A stretch of 21,903 bases of DNA from Erythrobacter sp. (GTDB lineage: Bacteria; Pseudomonadota; Alphaproteobacteria; Sphingomonadales; Sphingomonadaceae), in the NCBI GenBank assembly GCA_030731635.1, contig JANQTR010000031.1:3226-25128 (forward strand). The letters are read 5' to 3'. Below are positions 1-7,475 of the stretch, one piece after another (position 1 is the first letter of the stretch; each line of letters begins with the position of its first letter). The position numbers and the translations under genes were made by a program. The notes under the pieces were generated by a model. It had not been told where the DNA came from. It did no database searches and saw nothing but the letters and a program-made list of their open reading frames with translations.

Positions 1-1874
1 CCGGCGTTCTGCATCGCGCTGACCGGCTGTTTCAGGAACAGCATCGCCAGCAGCAGCGCGCGCGGGCCGCGTATCGTCACGTCGGGCGCGCCGGGCAATG
101 CTCCAACGCGGCCGATCAGAACACGCCCGTTCGCTGCGATCATTGCCTGCTCCTTGCGGTCAGTCAGGTCGATGGCGACCGTCAGATTGCGCGCGCCAAA
201 CCGTTCCGGGGCAAACCGGGTGGCGGCTGAATCGAGCAATTCCTGCGTGCCAATCGCCGCGATCAGATCAGCGCTTTGCGCGGCAGACACAGGCCCGCGA
301 CCCTGCCTGAGATCACGCGCCGCGACGAGGAACTGGTTGCGCCAGATGGCGCTTTCGGACTGGAACCCCTGCTGTTCGTAACTTTCCGCCAGCAGCGCCT
401 TGGCCGCGGCATTGTCAGGCGCGGCAAAGACGAGGTTTTGCAGCAGATCCGACGCCCAACGATAATCGCCGCCCGCCATTGCATTGCGGGCCAGCGCCAG
501 CGTGCGCTCTGCACCGCCCAGCGCATCAATCAGCCGTGTCGCGCGTTCAACCGGCGGATGGGCGTGCAGATTGGCGGGCACGGCATCATACCAGCCCAGA
601 TAGAACTGATAGATCGCCTTGGAATTGTGGCTGACCGTTCCGTAATAACCATGCGTCGACCATTCATCGGCAAGCGACGGGGGCGGTGCGGCTTCCAGCG
701 CCTCGGCGATTTCATCCATCGTTTCGCCCCGGTTCATCCGGCGGACGGTCTGATCATGCAGCCAGCGGTAATTGTCGCGCTGCGCGGTGAGCCATGCGGT
801 GCCTTCGTCGCGTCCGAAGACCGGCCAGCAATGGCTCGAGATCACAGTGTCACTTTGCGGGGCATAGCGCGTTACGGCTTCATCAAGGAAATGCGCCCAT
901 GCACGCGCGTCGCGCACCTTCGCACCGCGCGGGGTGAGGATGTTGTGCATGGTGCAGGTGGCGATTTCGGCGGCGAGAAAGGTCTTTTCCGGCGCGACAA
1001 AGACGTTGAATTCCGCCGGGGCCTCGCTGCCTGACACGATCTGGAATTCGAGCGTCACCCCGTCCACCACGCGGGTATCGCCCGTTGCGGCAATCGTGGC
1101 CGTGGGCGCGATCAGCGACAGCGTACCGCCTGACACGGCAACGCCAATGCCGCTACCCATTGTGCCGGCCGGACCGGGGGGCATGCCTGAGGCAAACTGA
1201 TAGGCCGCACGGCGCAGCATCGCTCCGCCAGCGATGACGTTTTCGGACGTGGCTTCTTCCATGAAGCCTTCAGGCGCGATCACTTGCGTGCGACCCGCTG
1301 CAACATCAGCCGGATCAACCACTCCGCGCACGCCGCCGAAATGATCGGCATGGCTGTGCGAATAGATCACCGCGCTGACGGGGCGCTGGCCGAGGGTCGC
1401 GTTGACCAGTTCCATTGCGGCGCGCGCGGTTTCGATGCTGGTCAGCGGGTCGATCACGATCCAGCCATCCTTGCCCCGGATGATCGTCATGTTCGACAGA
1501 TCAAACCCGCGCACCTGCCAAACATTATCAGTAACGCGGTATAGGCCATTGTTTTTTAAGTAGCGCATATGCCGCCACAGGCTGGGATGGACGGTGTCAG
1601 GCGCAAGCCCATCGACAAACGCATAGGCAGCCAGATTCCAGACTGGCTTTCCCGCAGCATCAAGGATTACCGGATCGGCGCGCGTGGCCAGAAATCCGCG
1701 CGTGGCAAAATCGCCATCGCGCGTGCCATCGGCGGGGAGGGCGGCTGCGGCGGCCTGCTGGGCTGCGCGGGTTGCCTCGCTCGCCGAAGGCGGCCCGGCG
1801 GTTTCTTGTGCCAAGCCAATAGTCGCCCCCAACGCGGCCAGCGCCGCGCCTGCGCAGAATCGTGCAATCATCAT
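1..1874 (-). CDS. SdsA-type alkyl sulfatase, metallo-beta-lactamase fold (3' end cut off)
   Basis: Hydrolyses alkyl sulfate esters (SDS-like surfactants) to alcohol and sulfate; probably periplasmic. An open frame of about 624 residues runs off the left edge without a stop; the family is usually about 650, so only a short C-terminal piece is missing. Residues 1-22 look like a signal peptide (cleavage after GLA). The zinc motif SHSHADHFGG lies at 172-181 (H173, H175, D177, H178). Further likely ligands are E284 in SGSEAPAEFN, E303 in AAEIATC and H348 in SSHCWPVFG. The stretch CTMHNILTPRGAKVRDARAW (307-326) is typical of this family. A helical dimerisation region and a sterol-carrier-like C-terminal domain follow. 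The first of two adjacent ATGs is taken, with GAGAGGGA upstream. It lies 111 bases downstream of the SulP gene on the same strand, across a GC-rich hairpin, so it may be a separate unit. Family call is firm; the true substrate is not shown. Confidence 0.92.
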   Translation of the reverse strand, partial: MMIARFCAGAALAALGATIGLAQETAGPPSASEATRAAQQAAAAALPADGTRDGDFATRGFLATRADPVILDAAGKPVWNLAAYAFVDGLAPDTVHPSLWRHMRYLKNNGLYRVTDNVWQVRGFDLSNMTIIRGKDGWIVIDPLTSIETARAAMELVNATLGQRPVSAVIYSHSHADHFGGVRGVVDPADVAAGRTQVIAPEGFMEEATSENVIAGGAMLRRAAYQFASGMPPGPAGTMGSGIGVAVSGGTLSLIAPTATIAATGDTRVVDGVTLEFQIVSGSEAPAEFNVFVAPEKTFLAAEIATCTMHNILTPRGAKVRDARAWAHFLDEAVTRYAPQSDTVISSHCWPVFGRDEGTAWLTAQRDNYRWLHDQTVRRMNRGETMDEIAEALEAAPPPSLADEWSTHGYYGTVSHNSKAIYQFYLGWYDAVPANLHAHPPVERATRLIDALGGAERTLALARNAMAGGDYRWASDLLQNLVFAAPDNAAAKALLAESYEQQGFQSESAIWRNQFLVAARDLRQGRGPVSAAQSADLIAAIGTQELLDSAATRFAPERFGARNLTVAIDLTDRKEQAMIAANGRVLIGRVGALPGAPDVTIRGPRALLLAMLFLKQPVSAMQNA

Positions 1875-1930
1875 GGTCAGGTTCCCTCTCGTCCCGTGAC
1901 CGTGATGCCTGCGTCAGGGCCGGGGATCAA

Positions 1931-1973
1931 GCCGGGCGGCGGCGGCGGAGTGATGAATCGCCCGGCCGCCGCC
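1931..1973 (-). terminator. GC-rich hairpin between SulP and sulfatase genes
   Basis: In the minus-strand RNA downstream of the SulP stop, GGCGGCGG can pair with CCGCCGCC, or GCCGGGCG with CGCCCGGC, giving an 8 bp or longer GC stem. No real T-run follows, so intrinsic termination is uncertain. It could instead be a structured leader for the sulfatase gene. Confidence 0.3.
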
Positions 1974-1985
1974 TTGTGCCCAAGC

Positions 1986-3554
1986 TCATGCCGCAGGTCT
2001 GGTCCACAGGTTGGGGATATCGGTCTTGCTCGGATCTTCCGAGCGCCGACCGTATCGTTCGACCAATTCGCTCCATTCCACTACCAGCGAGCCGCCGGTG
2101 CTCTGGTGCTGTTTTTCCCACGATGACAACATCTCAAGGCAGGCATGGTCGATATAGTCGAGCTTTTCGACATGGATGTGCACCTCAGACCCGAACGGCG
2201 AACTTTCCAGCGCCTGACCCAGCTGCGGGATCGAGAAAAACGTCGCCGAACCTGTCATCCACAAATCAACCCGGTTCGCGGTCACATCATGTTCGCGGCG
2301 GATGTCGAGGTGCGAGAAGGTGTAGACGAGCTTTGCCGTCGCCAGCGCAAAGCCAAGGATCACGCCTGTCAGCAGGTCGATCGCCACCACCCCGATCAGC
2401 GTAGCGAAGTAGATCACCAGCTCCTGTCTGCCGAATTCGGCGATCTTGCGGATCTGCGCGATGTTGACCAGCTTGTAACCGGTGTAGACCAGGATCGCGG
2501 CCAGCACCGATGTCGGGATCGCCTTTAGCACAAACGGGAACGCAGCCACTGCCAGCAGCAGCCAGCCGCCGTGCAGGATCGCGGAAATCCGCGTGGTGGC
2601 ACCGGCATCGACATTGGCCGACGAACGCACGATCACCCCGGTCATCGGCAGCGCGCCAAGCCCGCCGCAGATCATGTTGCCGATGCCCTGCGCGCGCAGT
2701 TCCTTGTCGTAATCGGTGCGTGTGCCGATGTGCATCTTGTCGACCGCAGTGGCGCACAGCAGCGTCTCGGCGCTGGCGACAAAGGCGAACACCAGCCCCA
2801 GCGTCAGAATGTCAGGGTCCATGAAGCCGCCCAGCGCCTCCCGCGTGGGGATGTTGAGCCCGCTCACCAGCGTTGCAGGCAGGTCGACGAGTGAAATCGG
2901 CAGGGCAAAGATCATCGCAAACACCGAGCCCACGATCACGCCGAACAGCGGGCCTGGGATCAGCGCCAGCGCCTTGGGCCTGAACTGGTTCCAAAGCACG
3001 ATCGTGGCGATCGTGACGATGCCCGCCATCGCCGCAAGATGGTGCACCGAACCATCAATCGGAAACACCTTCATGAAGGCTTCCGGGATCGCCGCAATAT
3101 TGGCCAGGCCGCTCGCGCGCGGGGCGTCGTCCAGCATCACGTGGAGCTGCGAGGCGAAGATCAGCACGCCAATCCCGGCCAGCATCCCCTGGATCACCGA
3201 AGGCGAAATTGCCCGGAACCACTGTCCCAGTTTCAGCACCCCGGCCAGCAATTGCAGCGCGCCCGCGATCAGCCCGACCACGCCGAGCATAATGAGGCCG
3301 TGTTCCTGCACCAATTGGAACACCAGCACCGCCATGCCGGCTGCCGGCCCGCTGACCTGCAACGGCGAACCAGCCATTGTGCCGACCACCAGCCCGCCGA
3401 CGATGCCGGTGATCAGGCCCAATGCAGGCGGAGCGCCCGAAGCGATGGCAACGCCCATGCACAGCGGCAGGGCGACCAGAAACACCACGATCGACGCAAG
3501 AAAATCGCGTCCGATCACGGCAGAGGACAAGTTTTCAGCAGGCACGGCTTTCAT
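1986..3554 (-). CDS. SulP-family anion (probably bicarbonate) transporter with STAS domain
   Basis: Inner-membrane SLC26/SulP transporter, 522 residues, a normal full length. The N-terminal part shows the family pattern of hydrophobic helices, starting with FLASIVVFLVALPLCMGVAIA near residue 20, followed by the SGAPPALGLITGIVGG region and the SGPAAGMAVLVF stretch. Later motifs include FVASAETLLCATAVDKM and GLGALPMTGVIVRSSANV, typical of SulP cores. About residues 420-500 form a STAS domain (VDLWMTGSATFFSIPQL to LDYIDHACLEML). SulP genes next to beta-carbonic anhydrase genes are a known bacterial arrangement linked to bicarbonate uptake, as in BicA-like proteins. Here the carbonic anhydrase lies 56 bases upstream on the same strand, so bicarbonate is the favoured substrate; sulfate or another anion is not excluded. 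It is the last gene of the arsR operon. Confidence 0.9.
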   Translation of the reverse strand: MKAVPAENLSSAVIGRDFLASIVVFLVALPLCMGVAIASGAPPALGLITGIVGGLVVGTMAGSPLQVSGPAAGMAVLVFQLVQEHGLIMLGVVGLIAGALQLLAGVLKLGQWFRAISPSVIQGMLAGIGVLIFASQLHVMLDDAPRASGLANIAAIPEAFMKVFPIDGSVHHLAAMAGIVTIATIVLWNQFRPKALALIPGPLFGVIVGSVFAMIFALPISLVDLPATLVSGLNIPTREALGGFMDPDILTLGLVFAFVASAETLLCATAVDKMHIGTRTDYDKELRAQGIGNMICGGLGALPMTGVIVRSSANVDAGATTRISAILHGGWLLLAVAAFPFVLKAIPTSVLAAILVYTGYKLVNIAQIRKIAEFGRQELVIYFATLIGVVAIDLLTGVILGFALATAKLVYTFSHLDIRREHDVTANRVDLWMTGSATFFSIPQLGQALESSPFGSEVHIHVEKLDYIDHACLEMLSSWEKQHQSTGGSLVVEWSELVERYGRRSEDPSKTDIPNLWTRPAA

Positions 3555-3610
3555 CGCAGGAATGCTCCGGGGAGAGGTGGGCAGGGCAGGGTTAACCGGG
3601 GCGTGCCGGA

Positions 3611-4276
3611 TCAGCAGGCGTGGGCTGCCAGTGCAGCCTCGGCGAGTTGGGCGGCGTAGCGTTCTTCAACCGGCACCCAGGCTTCGGCCATTTCGTCATA
3701 GGCGCAGACTTCGCCGGTCTTGATGTCATAAACCCAGCCGTGCAGCGTCACAGCCTTGCGTGCGAGCGCGACCGCGACTGTCGGATGGGTTTTCAGGTGC
3801 TGCAATTGCAGGATGACGTTCTGTTCAAGCAGCATCCGCATCTTGGCTTCGGGTTCGAGTTCTGCGCCCAAAGCTTCGGTGATATCCACCGCGCCCTGCG
3901 CAAATCCGAGCCATTCACGCACGTGCGGCAGGTTGGTCAGGCCGGCGCGGTTCATCGCCCCTTTCATCGCCCCACATTCGGTATGGCCACAAATCACGAT
4001 ATGCGGGATTTGCAGCGCGCCAATGGCGAATTCGATCGAAGCGGTCACGCCGCCGGTCTGATTGGTGTGCGGCGGCACGATGTTGCCTGCATTGCGCAGG
4101 ATGAACAATTCGCCCGGATCAGTCTGGGTCAGCATCGCGGTTTCAATCCGGCTGTCCGAGCAGGTGATGAACAGCGCCTCGGGGCTTTGGCCAGTGCTCA
4201 GGTGTTCGAACAGCGCCTGCTTTTCAGGGAAGACTTCGCGCTGGAACTTGACCACGCCTTTGGCGAAATGGGGCAT
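3611..4276 (-). CDS. beta-class carbonic anhydrase
   Basis: Interconverts CO2 and bicarbonate in the cytoplasm. With the chosen ATG the protein has 221 residues, normal for the class. Zinc ligands are C39 in CSDSR (with the D41/R43 dyad), H98 and C101 in GHTECGAM. The FILRNAGN stretch near 58-65 and GGVTASIEFA near 75-84 are also family hallmarks, so the active site looks complete. The frame is open much further upstream, but MPHFAKGVVKFQ is the typical N-terminus and AAGGA-like AAAGGATC lies about 8 bases before it. The longer version would overlap arsR. It starts 13 bases after the arsR stop and is followed by the SulP transporter, forming a CO2/bicarbonate operon. Confidence 0.95.
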   Translation of the reverse strand: MPHFAKGVVKFQREVFPEKQALFEHLSTGQSPEALFITCSDSRIETAMLTQTDPGELFILRNAGNIVPPHTNQTGGVTASIEFAIGALQIPHIVICGHTECGAMKGAMNRAGLTNLPHVREWLGFAQGAVDITEALGAELEPEAKMRMLLEQNVILQLQHLKTHPTVAVALARKAVTLHGWVYDIKTGEVCAYDEMAEAWVPVEERYAAQLAEAALAAHAC

Positions 4277-4289
4277 TGAGACGATCCTT

Positions 4290-4655
4290 TCAGTGAGATG
4301 TATTGGGGTCTTGCGCGCTCCACAGGGCGCGCACGCTATCGATATGTTCGCCTTCATCCAGCCGGTTGCGGACATCGACGAATGGGAGCGCGTCGAGGAT
4401 CCAGCCGGCCAATTGTGGCTGGGAAAGGCGATAGAAATGGCTGCGTCCGGCGCGGCGTTCATCAACCAGCCGGTGAGCGCGCAGCTGGGCAAGATGTTGG
4501 GATACGCGGGTGGCGGGCAGGGTGAGAGCATCAGCGATGCCGGTCACGTCCTTTTCGCCGAGCCGCAGCTCTTCGATCATGCGCAAACGATCGGGATGGG
4601 CGAGCAATTTGAGCAGGTCGGCAACCTCACGCGAGACGATCAACCGGCTGGGCAT
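4290..4655 (-). CDS. ArsR-family winged-helix regulator without cysteines
   Basis: Small DNA-binding repressor of 121 residues. The winged helix-turn-helix is clear: LLKLLAHPDRLRMIEEL, then the recognition region LPATRVSQHLAQLRAHRLV and the wing ERRAGRSHFYRLS. The protein contains no cysteine, so it lacks the ELCVCDL metal site of ArsR/SmtB and the thiol pair of SqrR/BigR; its ligand is unknown. The ATG at 4655 is preceded by GGGGGAA at good spacing; an in-frame TTG 21 bases upstream is less likely. It is first in the operon with carbonic anhydrase and SulP, so it likely represses its own operon through the inverted repeat just upstream of its start. Confidence 0.88.
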   Translation of the reverse strand: MPSRLIVSREVADLLKLLAHPDRLRMIEELRLGEKDVTGIADALTLPATRVSQHLAQLRAHRLVDERRAGRSHFYRLSQPQLAGWILDALPFVDVRNRLDEGEHIDSVRALWSAQDPNTSH

Positions 4656-4666
4656 GACGTTCCCCC

Positions 4667-4690
4667 ATATCTGCAAAGGTTCGCAGATTT
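4667..4690. promoter_or_regulatory. inverted repeat, likely ArsR operator
   Basis: ATCTGC (4669-4674) and GCAGAT (4683-4688) are perfect 6 bp arms with an 8-base spacer; the outer pair 4667/4690 also matches. It lies 12 bases before the arsR start and just downstream of the predicted promoter, where ArsR-type repressors commonly bind. The arm plus 8-base spacer architecture fits a winged-helix dimer. Binding is inferred. Confidence 0.5.
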
Positions 4691-4699
4691 GAAGGTGTG

Positions 4700-4728
4700 A
4701 AGTTATGTGATTCTGTATCGCGGGTCAA
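4700..4728 (-). promoter_or_regulatory. sigma70-like promoter for arsR operon
   Basis: On the minus strand, TTGACC (4728-4723) matches five of six bases of the -35 consensus. It is followed after exactly 17 bases by TAACTT (4705-4700), a weaker -10. The predicted transcript would start close to the ArsR inverted repeat. Confidence 0.42.
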
Positions 4729-4748
4729 CCATCACTTAGCGTCCCGCG
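4719..4748. repeat. CGCGGG/CCCGCG inverted repeat in divergent intergenic region
   Basis: CGCGGG (4719-4724) and CCCGCG (4743-4748) form perfect 6 bp arms 18 bases apart between the divergent arsR and DUF11 operons. The left arm overlaps the arsR -35 box. It could be an operator shared by both directions, or chance in GC-rich DNA. Confidence 0.28.
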
Positions 4749-4811
4749 GGGCAGCACCGAACAAGGTTTGGCTAACGAGTTGGTAAGGTCTTGTCGGTAG
4801 TTGTCCCGAGC

Positions 4812-5804
4812 ATGAACACTTACCCACGCCTTAATTCGCCATTAGCCATGTTTTGCGGAGCGGTTGCTCTGTGTGCTTTTGCTGTATCCGCGCCCGCGCT
4901 GGCTGGTGGGGTGACCGCCGGTACGCTGATCGAAAACACGGCCGTTGCCAGCTATGACGATGGCGCTGGGCCGCGCACGATCAATTCGAACACCGTGACG
5001 GTGCGCGTCGATGAATTGCTCGATGTGACGCTGACCTCGCTTGATCCTGGCCCGATCAATACGCGCCCAGGCGACGCGGTGCTGACTTTCGAACTGACCA
5101 ATCAGGGCAATGGCCCTGAAGCCTTCACCTTGCTCGCGAACCCGACCGTCGCTGGCAATGATTTCGACGTTACGGTGCGTGCGATTGCCATCGATAGCAA
5201 CGGCAACGGTATTTACGACGAAGGCATCGATGAAATCCTGACTGCGCCGCAAACCACTGCCGTGCTGGCAGCTGATGCGGTGTTGACGGTGTTTGTGCTG
5301 GTCACCGTGCCAGATGGGGTCACCGACACGCAGACCAGTGCGGTTGATCTGAACGCTGAGGCCGTAACTGGCAGCGGCACGCCCGGAACAGTGTTTGCCG
5401 CGGCCGGGGTTGATGGCGGCGATGCGATCGTTGGCACCACGTCAGCGCTTGCCACTGCGCGCGGCGAACTGGTTGTGGGTGTCGCCAATGTCGCGCTGGC
5501 CAAGTCGGTCGTTCTGCGTGATCCGTTCGGCGGGGCCAGTGCAGTGCCCGGTACCATCGCTACCTTTACCATCACCGCCCAGGTCAGCGGCAGCGGCACG
5601 ATCAACGACCTGATCGTCACCGACGCGATCCCTGACGGCACCACCTATGCTGCAGGCACCCTCGCGCTGGATGGCACCGCGCTGAGCGATGCTGCTGACG
5701 GCGATGCCGGGGTTGCCTCTGACGCTGCCGGTATCGCGGTCGATCTGGGCGATGTCGCGGCCCAGACTACCCGCACAGTGACCTTTGATGTGACCATCGA
5801 TTAA
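4812..5804 (+). CDS. exported DUF11-type beta-sandwich protein (first gene of surface cluster)
   Basis: Function not known; 330 residues. Residues 1-31 are a signal peptide ending in APALA. The mature N-terminus carries the stretch AGTLIENTAVASYDDG, which recurs in two other proteins of the cluster. Residues 128-140 (DSNGNGIYDEGID and following E) resemble a calcium-binding D-x-N-x-N loop. The C-terminal third is a DUF11-type domain: VALAKSVVLRDPFGG, VPGTIATFTITAQVSG and VTDAIPDGTTY, ending in TVTFDVTID. DUF11 domains are Ig-like sheets found in surface and secreted proteins. The start is uncertain: ATG 4812 gives a standard signal peptide, while a TTG at 4791 would add seven residues. No strong Shine-Dalgarno was seen before ATG. 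The next gene begins 44 bases after the stop. Confidence 0.8.
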   Translation: MNTYPRLNSPLAMFCGAVALCAFAVSAPALAGGVTAGTLIENTAVASYDDGAGPRTINSNTVTVRVDELLDVTLTSLDPGPINTRPGDAVLTFELTNQGNGPEAFTLLANPTVAGNDFDVTVRAIAIDSNGNGIYDEGIDEILTAPQTTAVLAADAVLTVFVLVTVPDGVTDTQTSAVDLNAEAVTGSGTPGTVFAAAGVDGGDAIVGTTSALATARGELVVGVANVALAKSVVLRDPFGGASAVPGTIATFTITAQVSGSGTINDLIVTDAIPDGTTYAAGTLALDGTALSDAADGDAGVASDAAGIAVDLGDVAAQTTRTVTFDVTID

Positions 5805-5848
5805 CAATCAATACAATGAAAAATAAACAAAATAACGGGACCATCGCC

Positions 5849-6337
5849 ATGACGACCTTCAAGACCATCACCTTTGCCTTGGCCGCCGCCGCAATGGCGC
5901 TGCCAGGCGCTGCCTTTGCCACGCAGGCCGCCGCTAGCGCGATTGCGCTGACCGGCGATGTCAAAGCGGTGAAAGTGATCACTGCTGCCGATGGTACCGA
6001 GACCACCGAACTGGTTGAACCCAACACCATTATTCCCGGCGACCGGCTGATCTTCGGCACCGATTATGTCCACGGCGGCAGCGAAGCGGTGAGCAATTTC
6101 ACTGTCACCAACCCGTTGCCCGGCGCAGTGCGCCTCGCCCCCGACGCTGACCCCGCGCTCGAAGTGTCGGTTGACGGCGGCAAGACCTGGGGCGTGCTCG
6201 CAGCGCTGACGGTTCCCAATTCAGACGGGGCCGTGCGCCCCGCCACCCATACGGATGTGACCCACGTCCGTTGGGTGCTGGCAAGCATCGCTCCCGGCGC
6301 AAAGGGGCGGCTTACCTATCCAGCCATCATCCGCTGA
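5849..6337 (+). CDS. small exported single-domain DUF11-like protein
   Basis: Unknown function; 162 residues. The signal peptide covers residues 1-24 (ALPGAAFA). The mature part is little more than one beta-sandwich: NTIIPGDRLIFGTDYVHGG, FTVTNPLPGAVRL, EVSVDGGKTWGVL and a final HVRWVLASIAPGAKGRLTY. The SVDGGKTWG and HVRW...APGAKG elements are typical endings of DUF11-like domains, and a related F-S-x-D-F-G-V-T-W segment occurs in the last protein of the cluster. The ATG at 5849 is chosen because CGGGA lies about 8 bases upstream and a normal signal peptide follows directly; an ATG at 5816 would add an asparagine/lysine-rich leader of 11 residues. It is followed by a terminator-like hairpin, so it may be made in excess over downstream products. 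Confidence 0.8.
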   Translation: MTTFKTITFALAAAAMALPGAAFATQAAASAIALTGDVKAVKVITAADGTETTELVEPNTIIPGDRLIFGTDYVHGGSEAVSNFTVTNPLPGAVRLAPDADPALEVSVDGGKTWGVLAALTVPNSDGAVRPATHTDVTHVRWVLASIAPGAKGRLTYPAIIR

Positions 6338-6351
6338 ACAGCGGGCGATAA

Positions 6352-6378
6352 CCGCCACGTCCTGCGGGCGGACTTTTT
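6352..6378 (+). terminator. intra-operon terminator-like hairpin
   Basis: CCGCC (6352-6356) pairs with GGCGG (6367-6371) around a 10-base loop, followed by AC and then five T (6374-6378). It sits between the second and third genes of the DUF11 cluster. The stem is short, so partial termination is more likely than a full stop. Confidence 0.42.
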
Positions 6379-6409
6379 CACGCGGGGCACACGCAGAGGA
6401 CCGTAACAC

Positions 6410-7456
6410 ATGAAGACCAACTCCCAGTTGCTGGGGGCGGTGAGCGCGTTTGCACTCGTCGTCATGTCCAGCGCTCCTGCATTGGCCGAAGGGACCAGCG
6501 CAGGATCGACTATCACCAACAATGTCTCCGTCAGCTATGACGTCGGCGGCGTTACCCAGAATGCCGTAACCGCAAGCGATACCTTCACGGTTGACCAGCG
6601 GGTCAATGTCAACGTCGAGTTCATCGGCGCTGCCACCAGCGTTTCGCCGGGTCAGAACGACGCTGTCATCGCGTTTGACGTAACCAACCTGTCGAACAGC
6701 ATCGTCGATCTCGACCTCAGCGCTGCGCTGACCGCCGGGACCGGGGCCAACATCGCGAACTTCCAGATCTATCTTGATAGTGATGGTGACCGCGTGCTCA
6801 GCGCCGCGGAACTCGCCGCTGGGCCGATCACCTACCTCGACGAAGTCGCTGAAGACGGCACCGTTGCTGTCATCGTGATCGCCGACATTGGCCTCAATGC
6901 GGTCAATGGCGATGATTTCGACGTGACTCTCACGGCTAATGCCCATGCGGGCGGCGGTACGGGTTCGCTCGGCAATGAACTGGTTGGCACCACCGGCGCC
7001 AACACCAACGGCGTTGATACCGTGCTGTTCGACGGCGCGGGTGCAACCGATGCTGCCAATGCAGGCGACTTCTCCGACACGGGCACTTACACCGTGGCGG
7101 GCGCGCTCGTGACGGTTGCCAAGACCAGCCGCGTTGTCAGCGACCCTGTCAACGGGACGACCAATCCCAAGGCGATCCCGGGCGCAACGGTTGAATATTG
7201 CATCACCGTGTCGAATGCGACCGGCGCTGCAACCGCAACCAATGTCGACGTGACCGATGATCTGCCGTTCGACGTCACCTATGACGCTGTTTTCGGTATC
7301 TTTGTCGATGGCAACGCAAGCTGCACCAATGGTGTTTCCGGCGGTAGCTTCAGCGCGACCACCGGTCCTGCTGGCGAAGATCAGGTGTTGGGCGACCTTA
7401 GTGACGTAGCAGCTGGGCAGACCCGCTCACTCTACTTCCAGGTCGAGATCAACTAA
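6410..7456 (+). CDS. exported DUF11-type protein with EF-hand-like loop
   Basis: Unknown function; 348 residues. The start is well supported by AGAGGA about 9 bases before the ATG. The signal peptide ends after SSAPALA (residue 26). AGSTITNNVSVSYDVGG at 31-47 repeats the N-terminal module of the first cluster gene. Residues 123-134, DSDGDRVLSAAE, fit the EF-hand calcium loop (acidic or polar residues at 1, 3, 5, 9 and E at 12). The C-terminal DUF11 domain begins near 229 (LVTVAKTSRVV), with SDPVNGTTNPKAIPGA nearly identical to a stretch in the 746-residue protein of the same cluster, then VTDDLPFDVTYD, and ends in SLYFQVEIN. Two cysteines in the mature protein (YCITV and NASCTNG) could form a disulfide outside the cytoplasm. 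The next gene starts only 19 bases after the stop. Confidence 0.82.
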   Translation: MKTNSQLLGAVSAFALVVMSSAPALAEGTSAGSTITNNVSVSYDVGGVTQNAVTASDTFTVDQRVNVNVEFIGAATSVSPGQNDAVIAFDVTNLSNSIVDLDLSAALTAGTGANIANFQIYLDSDGDRVLSAAELAAGPITYLDEVAEDGTVAVIVIADIGLNAVNGDDFDVTLTANAHAGGGTGSLGNELVGTTGANTNGVDTVLFDGAGATDAANAGDFSDTGTYTVAGALVTVAKTSRVVSDPVNGTTNPKAIPGATVEYCITVSNATGAATATNVDVTDDLPFDVTYDAVFGIFVDGNASCTNGVSGGSFSATTGPAGEDQVLGDLSDVAAGQTRSLYFQVEIN

Positions 7457-7475
7457 GCCTGATCCGGACTAAGCT

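Noticed and set aside
276..1034. Plus-strand open frame of 252 codons
   Set aside because: Lies opposite the alkylsulfatase, whose zinc motifs and continuous frame are unmistakable.
2716..3723. Plus-strand open frame of 335 codons
   Set aside because: Antisense to the SulP transporter and the end of the carbonic anhydrase gene; Ser/Thr/Pro/Ala-rich shadow translation with no domain.
4277..4531. Upstream extension of the carbonic anhydrase by 85 residues
   Set aside because: It overlaps arsR in another frame, has no family similarity, and the internal ATG has a good ribosome site and a typical N-terminus.
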